DNA of 64,000 bases from Photobacterium frigidiphilum (GCF_003025615.1 NZ_PYMJ01000006.1:124001-188000), one strand, 5' to 3'. Positions 16,251 to 23,692 are shown, counted from the first letter of the stretch. Numbers and translations: made by a program. The notes: generated by a model from the letters alone, not told the origin.

Positions 16251-16715
16251 ATGGCAACAACAAAATCAGCAATCACGAAAGAACAGTGGGAAAACCTTGA
16301 AGAAGAAATGGCAGGTTATTGGGTAGATGTTGAATTTAAGCTTAACGGCTATTTGGTCAGTATTAACCGTGTACGTTCTGGTGAGGGAAAAACAGAACTA
16401 GCCGTTTATATCGATGGCACCATTTGTGGTAGTTGGATGAGCGCAAGAACCAATGCCGAGCAAGATGAAGTTGAAGGATTGCCCACAATTATTCGTGATG
16501 TGTGGAAGCTCAAAACAAAGGCGTATTACACGCCGAAAAAAGTTAAAGAGATAGAAAAGATATTCGGCAAGCGTCGTGCAAAAAAAGAATTTCCAAAACT
16601 TCATGATCGCCATGGCTTTTATCTACCATATTTCCCGAAAGCCTCTGTGCTGTGTCGTCAGTTTAAAAAGCTAGAGGGATTAGAGTTGGTCAAAGCCGCA
16701 TTTTTGACGCAGTAA
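16251..16715 (+). CDS. Hypothetical 154-residue phage protein
   Basis: An N-terminal acidic helix (TKEQWENLEEEMAGYWVDVE), a beta-rich middle (VSINRVRSGEGKTELAVYID, then GTICGSW) and a lysine-rich C-terminal half (KKVKEIEKIFGKRRAKKEFP). The middle resembles small phage-encoded proteins seen beside other early genes but with no assigned function. The basic C-terminus suggests RNA or DNA contact, which is inference only. Confidence 0.6.
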   Translation: MATTKSAITKEQWENLEEEMAGYWVDVEFKLNGYLVSINRVRSGEGKTELAVYIDGTICGSWMSARTNAEQDEVEGLPTIIRDVWKLKTKAYYTPKKVKEIEKIFGKRRAKKEFPKLHDRHGFYLPYFPKASVLCRQFKKLEGLELVKAAFLTQ

Positions 16716-16726
16716 ATTAAGCGAAA

Positions 16727-16773
16727 CAAACAAGGCCACCCCTTGTTTGTCTGCCTAGCATGGCGGCTAGGCA
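16727..16773 (+). other. Two consecutive perfect hairpins in an intergenic gap
   Basis: CAAACAAGG/CCTTGTTTG (16727-16735 with 16741-16749) is followed three bases later by TGCCTAGC/GCTAGGCA (16752-16759 with 16766-16773). Neither has a T-run. They may stabilise or process the early mRNA or act as protein sites. Confidence 0.45.
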
Positions 16774-16810
16774 CTGATGAGCAGCCATTATATTTACCAA
16801 GGAGTTATAA

Positions 16811-17107
16811 ATGGAAAAGTTTCCACTGATGAGTTTTGATCGTGAAGCTGAAAAGCGCGATCTTATTGGCACGCTTAAAAGCGTTATCGAACAGGCTGTA
16901 GATGAAGATTGGTCATTTAGGCGTGTGATGCGTGAGATTGATCGAGATGTTGGTCGCCTTGAAGATGAAATAAAATATTTCAATAATATAGCTCGCGACA
17001 ATATTATCCGTCGCGAGCTAGGGTTGCACGCTGATGAGAGAATTTCAGCAAAAGATGCAGTCTGTGTATTTAATCTTTTTGTCGAAGGCGGAGCGCCTCA
17101 AGAATAG
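16811..17107 (+). CDS. Hypothetical 98-residue helical phage protein
   Basis: AAGGAG eight bases before the ATG makes the start firm. The product is highly charged and helical (FDREAEKRDLIGTLKSVIEQ and RRVMREIDRDVGRLEDEIKY). No known motif. Its 3' end overlaps by 38 bases the oppositely oriented gene at 17070-17327. Confidence 0.6.
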   Translation: MEKFPLMSFDREAEKRDLIGTLKSVIEQAVDEDWSFRRVMREIDRDVGRLEDEIKYFNNIARDNIIRRELGLHADERISAKDAVCVFNLFVEGGAPQE

Positions 17108-17327
17108 CCGTTATGTTATCTAGGTGCCAATCAACATCTAGCACGCAGTTTGGGGTTTCTTTAAGCAGGTCCTCCTTATTGCTAAGAGTCAAACGGGTTG
17201 TTTCAAGGCATTCAAGAGCATCATCAACAGTTAGTACTTGTCTCTTAACCAGCTTGACTAATGTATTGGCTGATAAGGTGAATGTGGCTAGATCTAACTC
17301 TAGCTGAGCATTGTTGCTATTTGACAT
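17070..17327 (-). CDS. Minus-strand 85-residue protein within the early operon
   Basis: On the minus strand a near-perfect ribosome site (AAAGGAGAT, six bases ahead) precedes the ATG at 17327. The product MSNSNNAQLELDLATFTLSA continues with NTLVKLVKRQVLTVDDALEC and a helical remainder. It is read against all surrounding early genes and overlaps the end of the preceding one convergently. The strong ribosome site and even length argue for a real gene. No family is recognised; a role in lysogeny is possible because, like the repressor, it would be expressed from the silent strand. Confidence 0.6.
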   Translation of the reverse strand: MSNSNNAQLELDLATFTLSANTLVKLVKRQVLTVDDALECLETTRLTLSNKEDLLKETPNCVLDVDWHLDNITAILEALRLRQKD

Positions 17328-17377
17328 TTTTATCTCCTTTAAGTGTTTGTTTCGCACCAATAACTTATCAGGAGTCC

Positions 17378-17407
17378 GGCGGTCGCGAAAGCGCCGCCAT
17401 TTTTTTT
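17378..17407 (+). terminator. Rho-independent terminator before gemA
   Basis: GGCGG-(T)-CGC pairs with GCGCCGCC around a GAAA tetraloop, followed by seven Ts. It ends only 11 bases before the gemA start, so it separates early genes from gemA/mor unless antitermination or a nearby promoter intervenes. Confidence 0.8.
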
Positions 17408-17418
17408 GAGAGGTAGTT

Positions 17419-17964
17419 ATGAATAATCGCAATCGCCTAATTCAATTGATCCACGTCGGCAAGCGAGAGCTTGGTTTGGATGATGAAACGTATCGCGCCA
17501 TGCTACAAGAAGTGGCGAGTAAAGTGTCATGCTCCAAGATGAGTATCAAAGAGCTTGAATTGGTAGTGGCTCACATGGAAGCTAAAGGATTTAAACGCCA
17601 AGCAAAGGTTGGTAAAACAGGCTTTAAACGTCGTTTAAGTCCGCGTTCTGGTAAAGCCAAACATGCCGAGATTGATAAAATACGTGCGATTTGGATCACT
17701 ATGTATCAGCACGGTATCGTGCAAGACAAAAGTGAAACGGCACTAGATGCCTATGTAAGACGCATGACAACAAACATTGATCATGTTGGTTGGATGGATA
17801 GCCATCAAGCCTATGCTGTTTTAGAGTCATTAAAAAAGTGGCATACCCGCGCGTTGCGAGAATGGATGGTGGAAAATGGTCACGAAAAGTTACTGCAAAT
17901 TCGTGCTGCAAAAAGTTATGCATCAGTCTTAATATGCTATGAAGAGGTAACAAATAAAAAATAA
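17419..17964 (+). CDS. gemA: GemA-like regulatory protein (Mu gp16 family)
   Basis: 181 residues matching the Mu gp16/GemA family (DUF1018): IQLIHVGKRELGLDDETYRA at the N-terminus, the central SIKELELVVAHMEAKGF element, and a C-terminal half ending with a helical KWHTRALREWM region. In Mu, GemA alters host supercoiling-dependent gene expression. It directly follows a terminator and precedes mor, the same neighbour as in Mu. Confidence 0.8.
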   Translation: MNNRNRLIQLIHVGKRELGLDDETYRAMLQEVASKVSCSKMSIKELELVVAHMEAKGFKRQAKVGKTGFKRRLSPRSGKAKHAEIDKIRAIWITMYQHGIVQDKSETALDAYVRRMTTNIDHVGWMDSHQAYAVLESLKKWHTRALREWMVENGHEKLLQIRAAKSYASVLICYEEVTNKK

Positions 17965-18041
17965 TCCAAAGGTAATCTTGATACATCACCGCTTTAATCG
18001 GTTACAGTTTTCGTAATTGATTGAATGCGAGAGGATTAACC

Positions 18042-18458
18042 ATGGACAAGCAAATTGATAATAATGACGCCACCGTTGATATGTTTGGTTTTGAAGGCGT
18101 CTCTTTATCTGATATTGAGCAGTTAACAGAAGAGCAAGACAGTAACCGATGGCCGGAAGCGATGCGAGACATGCACGATCTACTAAAGCGTCAATTAGAG
18201 AATGAGGGCGCAGACCCAGCCATCGCCATAAAGCAACTTAGCGAAATCTGTAAAACGTTTGGTGGAATGCAATTTTACTTGCCTCGCGGCCATCACCTTG
18301 AAGTGATGCTCATCCATTTAAATATATGGAATGACTTCACAGGTGATAATGTTGTGCAGTTGTCTAGAAAATATGACGTAAGCATGCAGCATGTTTACCG
18401 CGTGATTGCTAAAATGCGCAAACGTGAAATTAAAAAACATCAACCAGAATTGTTTTAG
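18042..18458 (+). CDS. mor: Mor-family middle transcription activator
   Basis: 138 residues of the Mor/C family: a helical dimerisation half (QLSEICKTFGGMQFYLPRG, where GGMxxYxPRG is the family hallmark) and a C-terminal helix-turn-helix (VVQLSRKYDVSMQHVYRVIA). The start at 18042 is set by GAGAGGA seven bases ahead, preferred to a TTG at 18021. It should activate the middle/late genes downstream. Only one Mor/C paralogue is present, so it may do the work of both Mor and C. Confidence 0.9.
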   Translation: MDKQIDNNDATVDMFGFEGVSLSDIEQLTEEQDSNRWPEAMRDMHDLLKRQLENEGADPAIAIKQLSEICKTFGGMQFYLPRGHHLEVMLIHLNIWNDFTGDNVVQLSRKYDVSMQHVYRVIAKMRKREIKKHQPELF

Positions 18459-18466
18459 GGGAAAAA

Positions 18467-19000
18467 ATGGAAGTTTTTATTATACCGATTGTAATTATTG
18501 CTAGCTCATGCTGGGTACTGCTTGATGCTAAGGCGAATAAATTAGGCAGTGTAGAGTCAAACACTCCATCACCGTTTAAGATGACCCTTGGATGCTTATT
18601 TGTGTGGATAGTTTGCTTCCCATATTACTTATTTAAGCGCAATAGTTTCATTGAAAAAGCACAAGAAAATCCTAATGCGGAAACTGTAACAAATGGGCAA
18701 AAAATCATTCTTACCCTTGCGGCCATATTTGTTTTAGGGCTTACTTATAAGGATTATATTGGTGGTGACGTTTCAACTTGTGACAGTATGGAAGTTATAC
18801 AGCTAGTGAAAGATATAACGAAAGATAACTACGGTGATGGTTATACTTTTTCTGACTTTGGTCAGACAAACTATGATATGTCGGCTGAATCTAGGTATTG
18901 TCGTGTTGCGTGGGAGCGTGATGGACAACAAGGAACTATTGACTTTACTGTTGATTGGTTTAACGATAAGAAAGAAAGCATTTACGTTAATTTTCAATAA
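18467..19000 (+). CDS. Membrane protein of unknown function, between mor and the lysis genes
   Basis: 177 residues: three hydrophobic segments (about residues 3-18, 42-57 and 80-95) and then a soluble C-terminal domain of about 80 residues with two cysteines (VSTCDSMEVIQ and SRYCRVAWERDG). The charge pattern suggests the tail lies outside the membrane or in the periplasm. It is not a standard holin or spanin. Local codon use and AT content differ slightly from the structural genes (my impression, not computed). It is a good candidate for a cargo gene such as superinfection exclusion. Confidence 0.6.
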   Translation: MEVFIIPIVIIASSCWVLLDAKANKLGSVESNTPSPFKMTLGCLFVWIVCFPYYLFKRNSFIEKAQENPNAETVTNGQKIILTLAAIFVLGLTYKDYIGGDVSTCDSMEVIQLVKDITKDNYGDGYTFSDFGQTNYDMSAESRYCRVAWERDGQQGTIDFTVDWFNDKKESIYVNFQ

Positions 19001-19032
19001 TCCGCGTTAATCTCACCCAATCTAAATAAATA

Positions 19033-19070
19033 GCACAATCGAATAAACCCACTAAATCATTCGGTTGTGC
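19033..19070. promoter_or_regulatory. Imperfect dyad upstream of the lysis genes, candidate Mor site or hairpin
   Basis: GCACAATCGAAT (19033-19044) and ATTCGGTTGTGC (19059-19070) are inverted with one mismatch, 14 bases apart. It lies in the only gap between mor and the lysis/late operon, just before the endolysin ATG. It could bind the dimeric Mor or fold in RNA and control endolysin translation. Confidence 0.45.
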
Positions 19071-19073
19071 CAA

Positions 19074-19625
19074 ATGCCTTTCAAATATCCATTCTCCACT
19101 AAGGGCTACACGCCCCAATTCTGCCATGCCGTACACTTCATTCTTGAAAAAGAAGGTGGGTTGCGTGCTGATGGCGGTTACGTTAACGACCCCAAAGACC
19201 CTGGCGGCGAAACCAAGTATGGCATCAGCAAGCGCGCCTTCCCTGGTGTCGATATTGCCGCATTAGATATTAACCGTGCGGTACGAATTTATTACACCAA
19301 CTATTGGAAAGCGGCATATTGCCACGAGTTTGCAGGCAATGTTGCGCTGTACCAAATGGATTCTGCCGTTCAGCACGGGGCTATCACTGCCATTAAATTG
19401 CTGCAAGAAATTGCAGGTACAAAAGTAGATGGCAGAGTGGGCCCCAATACCATTTCCGCCGTTAACATCAGTGATACTGAATGGTTGGTATCACGTTACG
19501 GTTTGCGCCGTGCTCGCTACTACACCCGCATTCTAAAAAACAACTACTCACAAACGCGTTATATCGAAGGATGGCATAACCGCCTTGCTGATTTAACCGA
19601 TGCTGCTTGGGAGTTGGCTGCGTAA
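19074..19625 (+). CDS. GH108-type endolysin (N-acetylmuramidase)
   Basis: 183 residues: FILEKEGGLRADGGYVNDP and DPGGETKYGIS are the signature of the glycoside hydrolase 108 family, with Glu27 of EGG as probable catalytic acid. The C-terminal part (GTKVDGRVGPNTISAVN) is the family's peptidoglycan-binding-like region. It cleaves host cell-wall glycan at lysis. Start uncertain: ATG at 19074 has no clear ribosome site, and an in-frame TTG at 19065 falls inside the dyad. A holin follows two genes downstream. Confidence 0.88.
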   Translation: MPFKYPFSTKGYTPQFCHAVHFILEKEGGLRADGGYVNDPKDPGGETKYGISKRAFPGVDIAALDINRAVRIYYTNYWKAAYCHEFAGNVALYQMDSAVQHGAITAIKLLQEIAGTKVDGRVGPNTISAVNISDTEWLVSRYGLRRARYYTRILKNNYSQTRYIEGWHNRLADLTDAAWELAA

Positions 19626-19891
19626 TGGGTAGAAATTGGGATTTCTCAAAAACCAAAGGTCGAGACGATCGGCTAAATGCAGAACTCACCGCCTTTCAAG
19701 GTGGCGAGTCTGTGCCCAGTAGCCCACCACTTCATAGCCACGACGGCACCATGCAGCATTTTTATAATCAATCATGGAATGGCGTTTCTGCAATCGACAT
19801 TCAACAGCATTGCCACCCTAAAAAGTCCATCGCCTTATCAAGTAACCGTCTATCCATGCTCAGGAGTTTACGCCAATGTCACTTGCACTAA
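19625..19891 (+). CDS. Hypothetical 88-residue protein between endolysin and holin
   Basis: Begins in a TAATG overlap with the endolysin stop and overlaps the holin start by 16 bases, the layout expected of a coupled lysis-cassette gene such as a spanin component. However, it has no signal peptide, lipobox or membrane segment; it is rich in His and Ser. It may be a true but unknown protein or a chance frame. Spanin identity is not supported. Confidence 0.4.
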   Translation: MGRNWDFSKTKGRDDRLNAELTAFQGGESVPSSPPLHSHDGTMQHFYNQSWNGVSAIDIQQHCHPKKSIALSSNRLSMLRSLRQCHLH

Positions 19892-20475
19892 TTACTACCG
19901 TTGCCTCTATGGCGCTTGAGCTTGGTCCAGCCGTTATTCGTGGCGTGTCTGGTTTATTTGGTGGTTCAGAAACTGCCGATACCGTTGCCGATATTGTTGA
20001 AAAGGCTGACGGTTTGTTCGGTGCAAATAAAGACCAGAAGGCAAGCGCGATTCAACAAGAGCTTGCCAAGTTGCCATCCGAAAGCTGGGTTGAGCTTGAG
20101 CGCCTAAAGGTCGAACTGGAAAAAGAAACAACTCGCCGACGACAACTTGCCTATGAAGACACCCAAGCCAATCACCATGAAACCCAGCAAACTATTCGTG
20201 GAGGTGATGCTGCCAGTGATGAGGTAATTAGGCATACACGCCCGACCATTGCCCGTCGTTCGTTTGCCCTTTCTGTGTTGTACATCTTTGCGTTTGAAGG
20301 GCTGAAAGTAGCTGGTTATGGCGATGGGGCTGATGCGTACATGGCCGCAGGTATTGGTGTGTATGCGATGGCCTATTTTGGGTTGCGTACTGCTGATGGC
20401 TTTGCACCGTATTCAAAATCAAGCGGTGACAAAATTGCGGGTGTACTTGGAAGTGTGATCAAGGGGCGAAAATGA
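19876..20475 (+). CDS. 3TM-type holin
   Basis: 199 residues: a hydrophobic N-terminus, a charged middle (VELERLKVELEKETTRRRQL), and two clear membrane helices near residues 133-175 (SFALSVLYIFAFEGLKVAG and MAAGIGVYAMAYFGLRTAD). This fits the three-transmembrane holin family first defined for gene-transfer-agent release and common in Mu-like phages. It would time membrane permeabilisation and endolysin release. Confidence 0.75.
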   Translation: MSLALITTVASMALELGPAVIRGVSGLFGGSETADTVADIVEKADGLFGANKDQKASAIQQELAKLPSESWVELERLKVELEKETTRRRQLAYEDTQANHHETQQTIRGGDAASDEVIRHTRPTIARRSFALSVLYIFAFEGLKVAGYGDGADAYMAAGIGVYAMAYFGLRTADGFAPYSKSSGDKIAGVLGSVIKGRK

Positions 20476-20690
20476 CCGAAGCATTAGATCAGGCTCAAGA
20501 GTTTGAAACCCTATACCGTGATCAGTCGCTACGTCATCAGCTCGCATCACGACCACAAGAGTTGCCCGATGAAGATGAACATGGTCGTTATTGCCTATCG
20601 TGCGGGTTAACTATCCCACTAGACCGTCTTGAAGCTGCGCCCAATGCCGTTCGCTGCGTGCCGTGTCAAGCAGGTAAGGAACACACATAA
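20472..20690 (+). CDS. TraR/DksA-type C4 zinc-finger protein
   Basis: 72 residues; Cys41, Cys44, Cys62 and Cys65 in YCLSCGLTIPLDRLEAAP...RCVPCQ form the DksA/TraR zinc finger. Short TraR-like proteins bind the RNA polymerase secondary channel and mimic DksA with ppGpp; Mu-like phages often encode one here. The start overlaps the holin stop by four bases. Confidence 0.85.
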   Translation: MTEALDQAQEFETLYRDQSLRHQLASRPQELPDEDEHGRYCLSCGLTIPLDRLEAAPNAVRCVPCQAGKEHT

Positions 20691-20691
20691 C

Positions 20692-20994
20692 ATGGAAGAG
20701 CTGGTTAAAACATGGTGGCCCATGGTGTGGGCTGGCGTTATTACTGTCGCACAAATATTACTGACCTTGCTCTCTAAGACGTATGTCCGTCGTGAAGAGT
20801 TGGATGAAGTAAAGCAAGACGTCAGTAAGTTGAGGGAGGACGTTAAATCCCTCCCAACAGATAAAGAGCTCCATGCATTGAAGGTAGAAATAACAGAAAT
20901 GCGGGGCGAGATGAAAGAATTACGGGCGGCATTAAAGCCAGTCGATCATTTAGCGCAGTTGCTGCTAGAGCAGCAGTTGAGTGTCGAAAAGTAA
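20692..20994 (+). CDS. DUF2730 family protein (Mu gp25-like), one membrane span
   Basis: 100 residues: an N-terminal membrane helix (WWPMVWAGVITVAQILLTLL) and then a long coiled coil (REELDEVKQDVSKLREDVKS). This is the DUF2730 pattern, located as in Mu just before gp26 and gp27. It may be a lysis accessory or spanin-like factor in Mu-like phages; the role is unproven. The start at 20692 is one base after the previous stop. Confidence 0.75.
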   Translation: MEELVKTWWPMVWAGVITVAQILLTLLSKTYVRREELDEVKQDVSKLREDVKSLPTDKELHALKVEITEMRGEMKELRAALKPVDHLAQLLLEQQLSVEK

Positions 20995-21005
20995 ACGGGA
21001 GTGGT

Positions 21006-21299
21006 ATGGAACTTGAGAAGTTCATGAAAGAAGATCAGCGCTTGGTGATTCTGCGTTCTCTGCAAGAGATGCCAGGTTATGAAGCAAATGAATCCATCAT
21101 TGACTGCTGTCTGGATGGGTGGGGCCATCGGGTAAGCCGTGATGCGGTGCGTATGCATTTAAGTTGGTTAGAAGAGATGGCGCTTGTTTCGTTGCGCGAT
21201 CTGGGTGACTACAAAATTGCAACGCTCACGGGTCGCGGTGAAGATGTTGCCACGGGTCAGGCAGTTGTTCCTGGTGTTAAGCGCCCTCGCGCACAATAG
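21006..21299 (+). CDS. Mu gp26-like winged-helix protein
   Basis: 97 residues closely following Mu gp26: LEKFMKEDQRLVILRSLQEM, PGYEANESII, WGHRVSRDAVRMHLSWLEEM. It reads as a winged helix and precedes the terminase small subunit, a constant position in Mu relatives. Possibly DNA binding during packaging; not proven. Confidence 0.8.
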   Translation: MELEKFMKEDQRLVILRSLQEMPGYEANESIIDCCLDGWGHRVSRDAVRMHLSWLEEMALVSLRDLGDYKIATLTGRGEDVATGQAVVPGVKRPRAQ

Positions 21300-21309
21300 G
21301 AATATCGCC

Positions 21310-21894
21310 ATGGCAAACAATAAAGCGAAGTCTCGCAAGTCTAAAATCGAGCTTCTCCCCCCTGAAATCAAGCAGTGGATTAATGCCGTTATTCGCTCGG
21401 GTGAAATGCAGCAAACGGAATTGTTGGACGCACTAAATGCCAAGATAAAAGAAGCAGGCCTGCCGGATGACGCAACGGTCAGTTATACCAGCATGAATCG
21501 CTACCACCGACGCATGGAAAATATCGGCTCCCGCGTTCGCCAAGCACGAGAAGTTGCCGAGGTCTGGACAACTAAGCTCGGTGATGCACCAGTGTCTGAT
21601 GTCGGTAAGTTACTTCAAGAGTTTGTGCGCACCATGGCATTTGAAACCTCCATGCATTTGATGGATGAAGCTGAAAAAACAGAAAAGCCAATCCCACCCA
21701 AAGCCCTTGGGCAGTTGGCGCTGGTCATTCAGCGTATCGAGCAAGCCGCTATGGTGAGCCAGAAGGTTGAAAAGGAAATCCGCAAAGCCTTTGCAGAAGA
21801 AGCTGCCACTCAAACCGAGAAGATTGTTAAACAAGCAGGTATCACCGCAGCCACTGCTGCCGATATCAAACGTCAGATTTTGGGGATTGCATAA
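21310..21894 (+). CDS. Mu gp27-like terminase small subunit (DUF3486)
   Basis: 194 residues, DUF3486. The N-terminal basic helix (MANNKAKSRKSKIELLPPEI) is followed by YTSMNRYHRRMENIGSRVRQ and a long helical body. In Mu this protein recognises the left-end packaging site for headful packaging. The start at 21310 gives MANN; the frame is open further upstream but has no start with a ribosome site. Confidence 0.85.
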   Translation: MANNKAKSRKSKIELLPPEIKQWINAVIRSGEMQQTELLDALNAKIKEAGLPDDATVSYTSMNRYHRRMENIGSRVRQAREVAEVWTTKLGDAPVSDVGKLLQEFVRTMAFETSMHLMDEAEKTEKPIPPKALGQLALVIQRIEQAAMVSQKVEKEIRKAFAEEAATQTEKIVKQAGITAATAADIKRQILGIA

Positions 21895-22082
21895 TGAACA
21901 TTCTCACTTTTTTTGCATATGAGCATTTACCTAAACACTTGCAGGTAGTCAGTAAGCCTTTCTGTGATACCGCGAATCACGTAGTGGACACATTACCAGA
22001 CAATGAAGAGCGTTCGGTTTGCTTACGTAAATTGCTTGAAGCAAAAGATTGCGCGGTAAGAGCGCAATTGGGGGGTAAATAA
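21894..22082 (+). CDS. 62-residue candidate Acb2/Tad1-type cyclic-nucleotide sponge (anti-CBASS)
   Basis: Starts in an ATAATG overlap with the terminase small subunit stop and ends in TAATG with the large subunit start, so it is translationally coupled on both sides. The sequence FAYEHLPKHLQVVSKPFCDT followed by LPDNEERSVCLRKLLEAKDC and AVRAQL has the shape of the small helical-hairpin family that includes Acb2 and Tad1: an aromatic/His-Pro opening, a first helix, a LP-x-x-x-E-R turn, and a second helix with LLEAKDxAVRA. Acb2 binds cyclic di- and trinucleotides and Tad1 binds cyclic ADP-ribose signals, blocking CBASS or Thoeris. The assignment is by remembered pattern, not by search; the ligand cannot be predicted. 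Confidence 0.5.
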   Translation: MNILTFFAYEHLPKHLQVVSKPFCDTANHVVDTLPDNEERSVCLRKLLEAKDCAVRAQLGGK

Positions 22083-23692
22083 TGTTAGCCACTCAAGAAC
22101 ATCAGTTACTGAATAATCAAAGTGCCACTGCCATCTTAGGCAGTGAATTTGATCCATCAGAAGTGTTGTTACCTTATCAGCGTCGATGGATAGCGGATGA
22201 CTCACAGCTCAAGATTGGTGAGAAATCCCGTCGAACGGGTCTAACCTGGGCGGAAGCTGCTGACTCTTCATTAACCGCGTCAAAGTCTACCTCTGAAGGA
22301 GGTGAAGACGTGTTCTATGTCGGCTCGACCAAAGATATGGCGCGTGAGTTCATAGATGCCTGTGCAATGTGGGCCAAAGCCTATAATTGTGCGTGTGATG
22401 ATGTGATTGAAGAGGTCTTCGATGATGAAGATAAAGATATTCTCACTTACATGATCAACTTTGCGTCTGGTTTTAAAGTCAAAGCCTTATCAAGTAACCC
22501 TTCAAACCTACGTGGTATGCAGGGAACGGTCATTATCGATGAGGCCGCATTCCACGAGCGCTTGGCCGAAGTGCTAAAAGCAGCACTGGCATTGACCATG
22601 TGGGGCTCTAAAGTACGTTTAATCAGTACCCATAATGGTATTGATAACCTCTTTAATACATTGATTCAAGATAGCCGCGCAGGCAAGAAACGCTATTCGG
22701 TTCACACCATCACGTTAGACCAAGCCTGTGAAGATGGCCTGTATAAGCGTATTTGTCAGGTGAAGAAGCGCGAGTGGACGCAAGAAGCCGAAAATGAATG
22801 GAAGGCAGGCTTACTGAAAGATACCGCCACTGAAGAGGATGCACTGGAAGAATACCAGTGCGTGCCTAAAAATGGCGGTGGTGCCTATATTAGCCGAAGC
22901 CGTCGAGAGCGTGCAGCAAGATTAACCGATGCGCCTGTACTTACGTTTACTGGCTCACTCGAATTTAACGAAGCGCCAGAACACATTCGTGAAGCAGAGA
23001 TGAAAGAGTGGTTGGACGAACATGTTCAGCCAGAGCTTGATAAGTTGGATCCTAAACTGCGACATTCTCTAGGGGAGGATTTCGCCCGTACTGGTGACTT
23101 GACTGTTTTTGCGCCAATGGCAATCCATGATGATACTCGTCGTGAAGTTCCGTTCTTGGTTGAGCTTGCTAATGTGCCATTTAAACAACAAGAACAAGCA
23201 CTTTATTATATCTGTGATCAACTGCCTCGCCGTGACGGAATATTTCTTGATGCGCGTGGTAATGGCCAATACTTAGCAGAGCAAGCAAGATATAAGTACG
23301 GCGAAGAAGTGGTTGAAGTCATGCTGACCGTATCTTACTACCGTCTAAATATGCCAGCATTTAAAGCTGCCTTTGAAGATGATGAAATACTGCTTCCGAA
23401 GCATGAAGATGTCATTACCGATTTAGGGCAGATTCAATACAAAGCAGGTGTGCCATGTATCGATGATTCAAGAACCCAAGGTGCAAACGGGAACAAGCGA
23501 CATGGTGATAGCGCCATCGCAATATGGCTCGCGTACTTAGCATCGAAAGCCGACTTAACCCGTTACGGTTTATATACCATCAAAGTTCAGGGTAATGAAA
23601 CACACCGTAGCTTTTATGCAACTGCTGAAGAAAACAACCAATTTGACGACATGCTGCATCAAGACCTGCGCGGCAAAGGGATCCGACTATGA
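22082..23692 (+). CDS. Mu gp28-like terminase large subunit
   Basis: 536 residues: an ATPase domain with a Walker A-like SRRTGLTWAE (residues 49-58) and Walker B TVIIDEAAFH near residue 155, followed by a nuclease domain with GEDFARTGDLTVFAP carrying the first acidic residue. It drives DNA into the prohead and makes the headful cut. Overlaps the portal gene by four bases. No anomalies. Confidence 0.92.
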   Translation: MLATQEHQLLNNQSATAILGSEFDPSEVLLPYQRRWIADDSQLKIGEKSRRTGLTWAEAADSSLTASKSTSEGGEDVFYVGSTKDMAREFIDACAMWAKAYNCACDDVIEEVFDDEDKDILTYMINFASGFKVKALSSNPSNLRGMQGTVIIDEAAFHERLAEVLKAALALTMWGSKVRLISTHNGIDNLFNTLIQDSRAGKKRYSVHTITLDQACEDGLYKRICQVKKREWTQEAENEWKAGLLKDTATEEDALEEYQCVPKNGGGAYISRSRRERAARLTDAPVLTFTGSLEFNEAPEHIREAEMKEWLDEHVQPELDKLDPKLRHSLGEDFARTGDLTVFAPMAIHDDTRREVPFLVELANVPFKQQEQALYYICDQLPRRDGIFLDARGNGQYLAEQARYKYGEEVVEVMLTVSYYRLNMPAFKAAFEDDEILLPKHEDVITDLGQIQYKAGVPCIDDSRTQGANGNKRHGDSAIAIWLAYLASKADLTRYGLYTIKVQGNETHRSFYATAEENNQFDDMLHQDLRGKGIRL

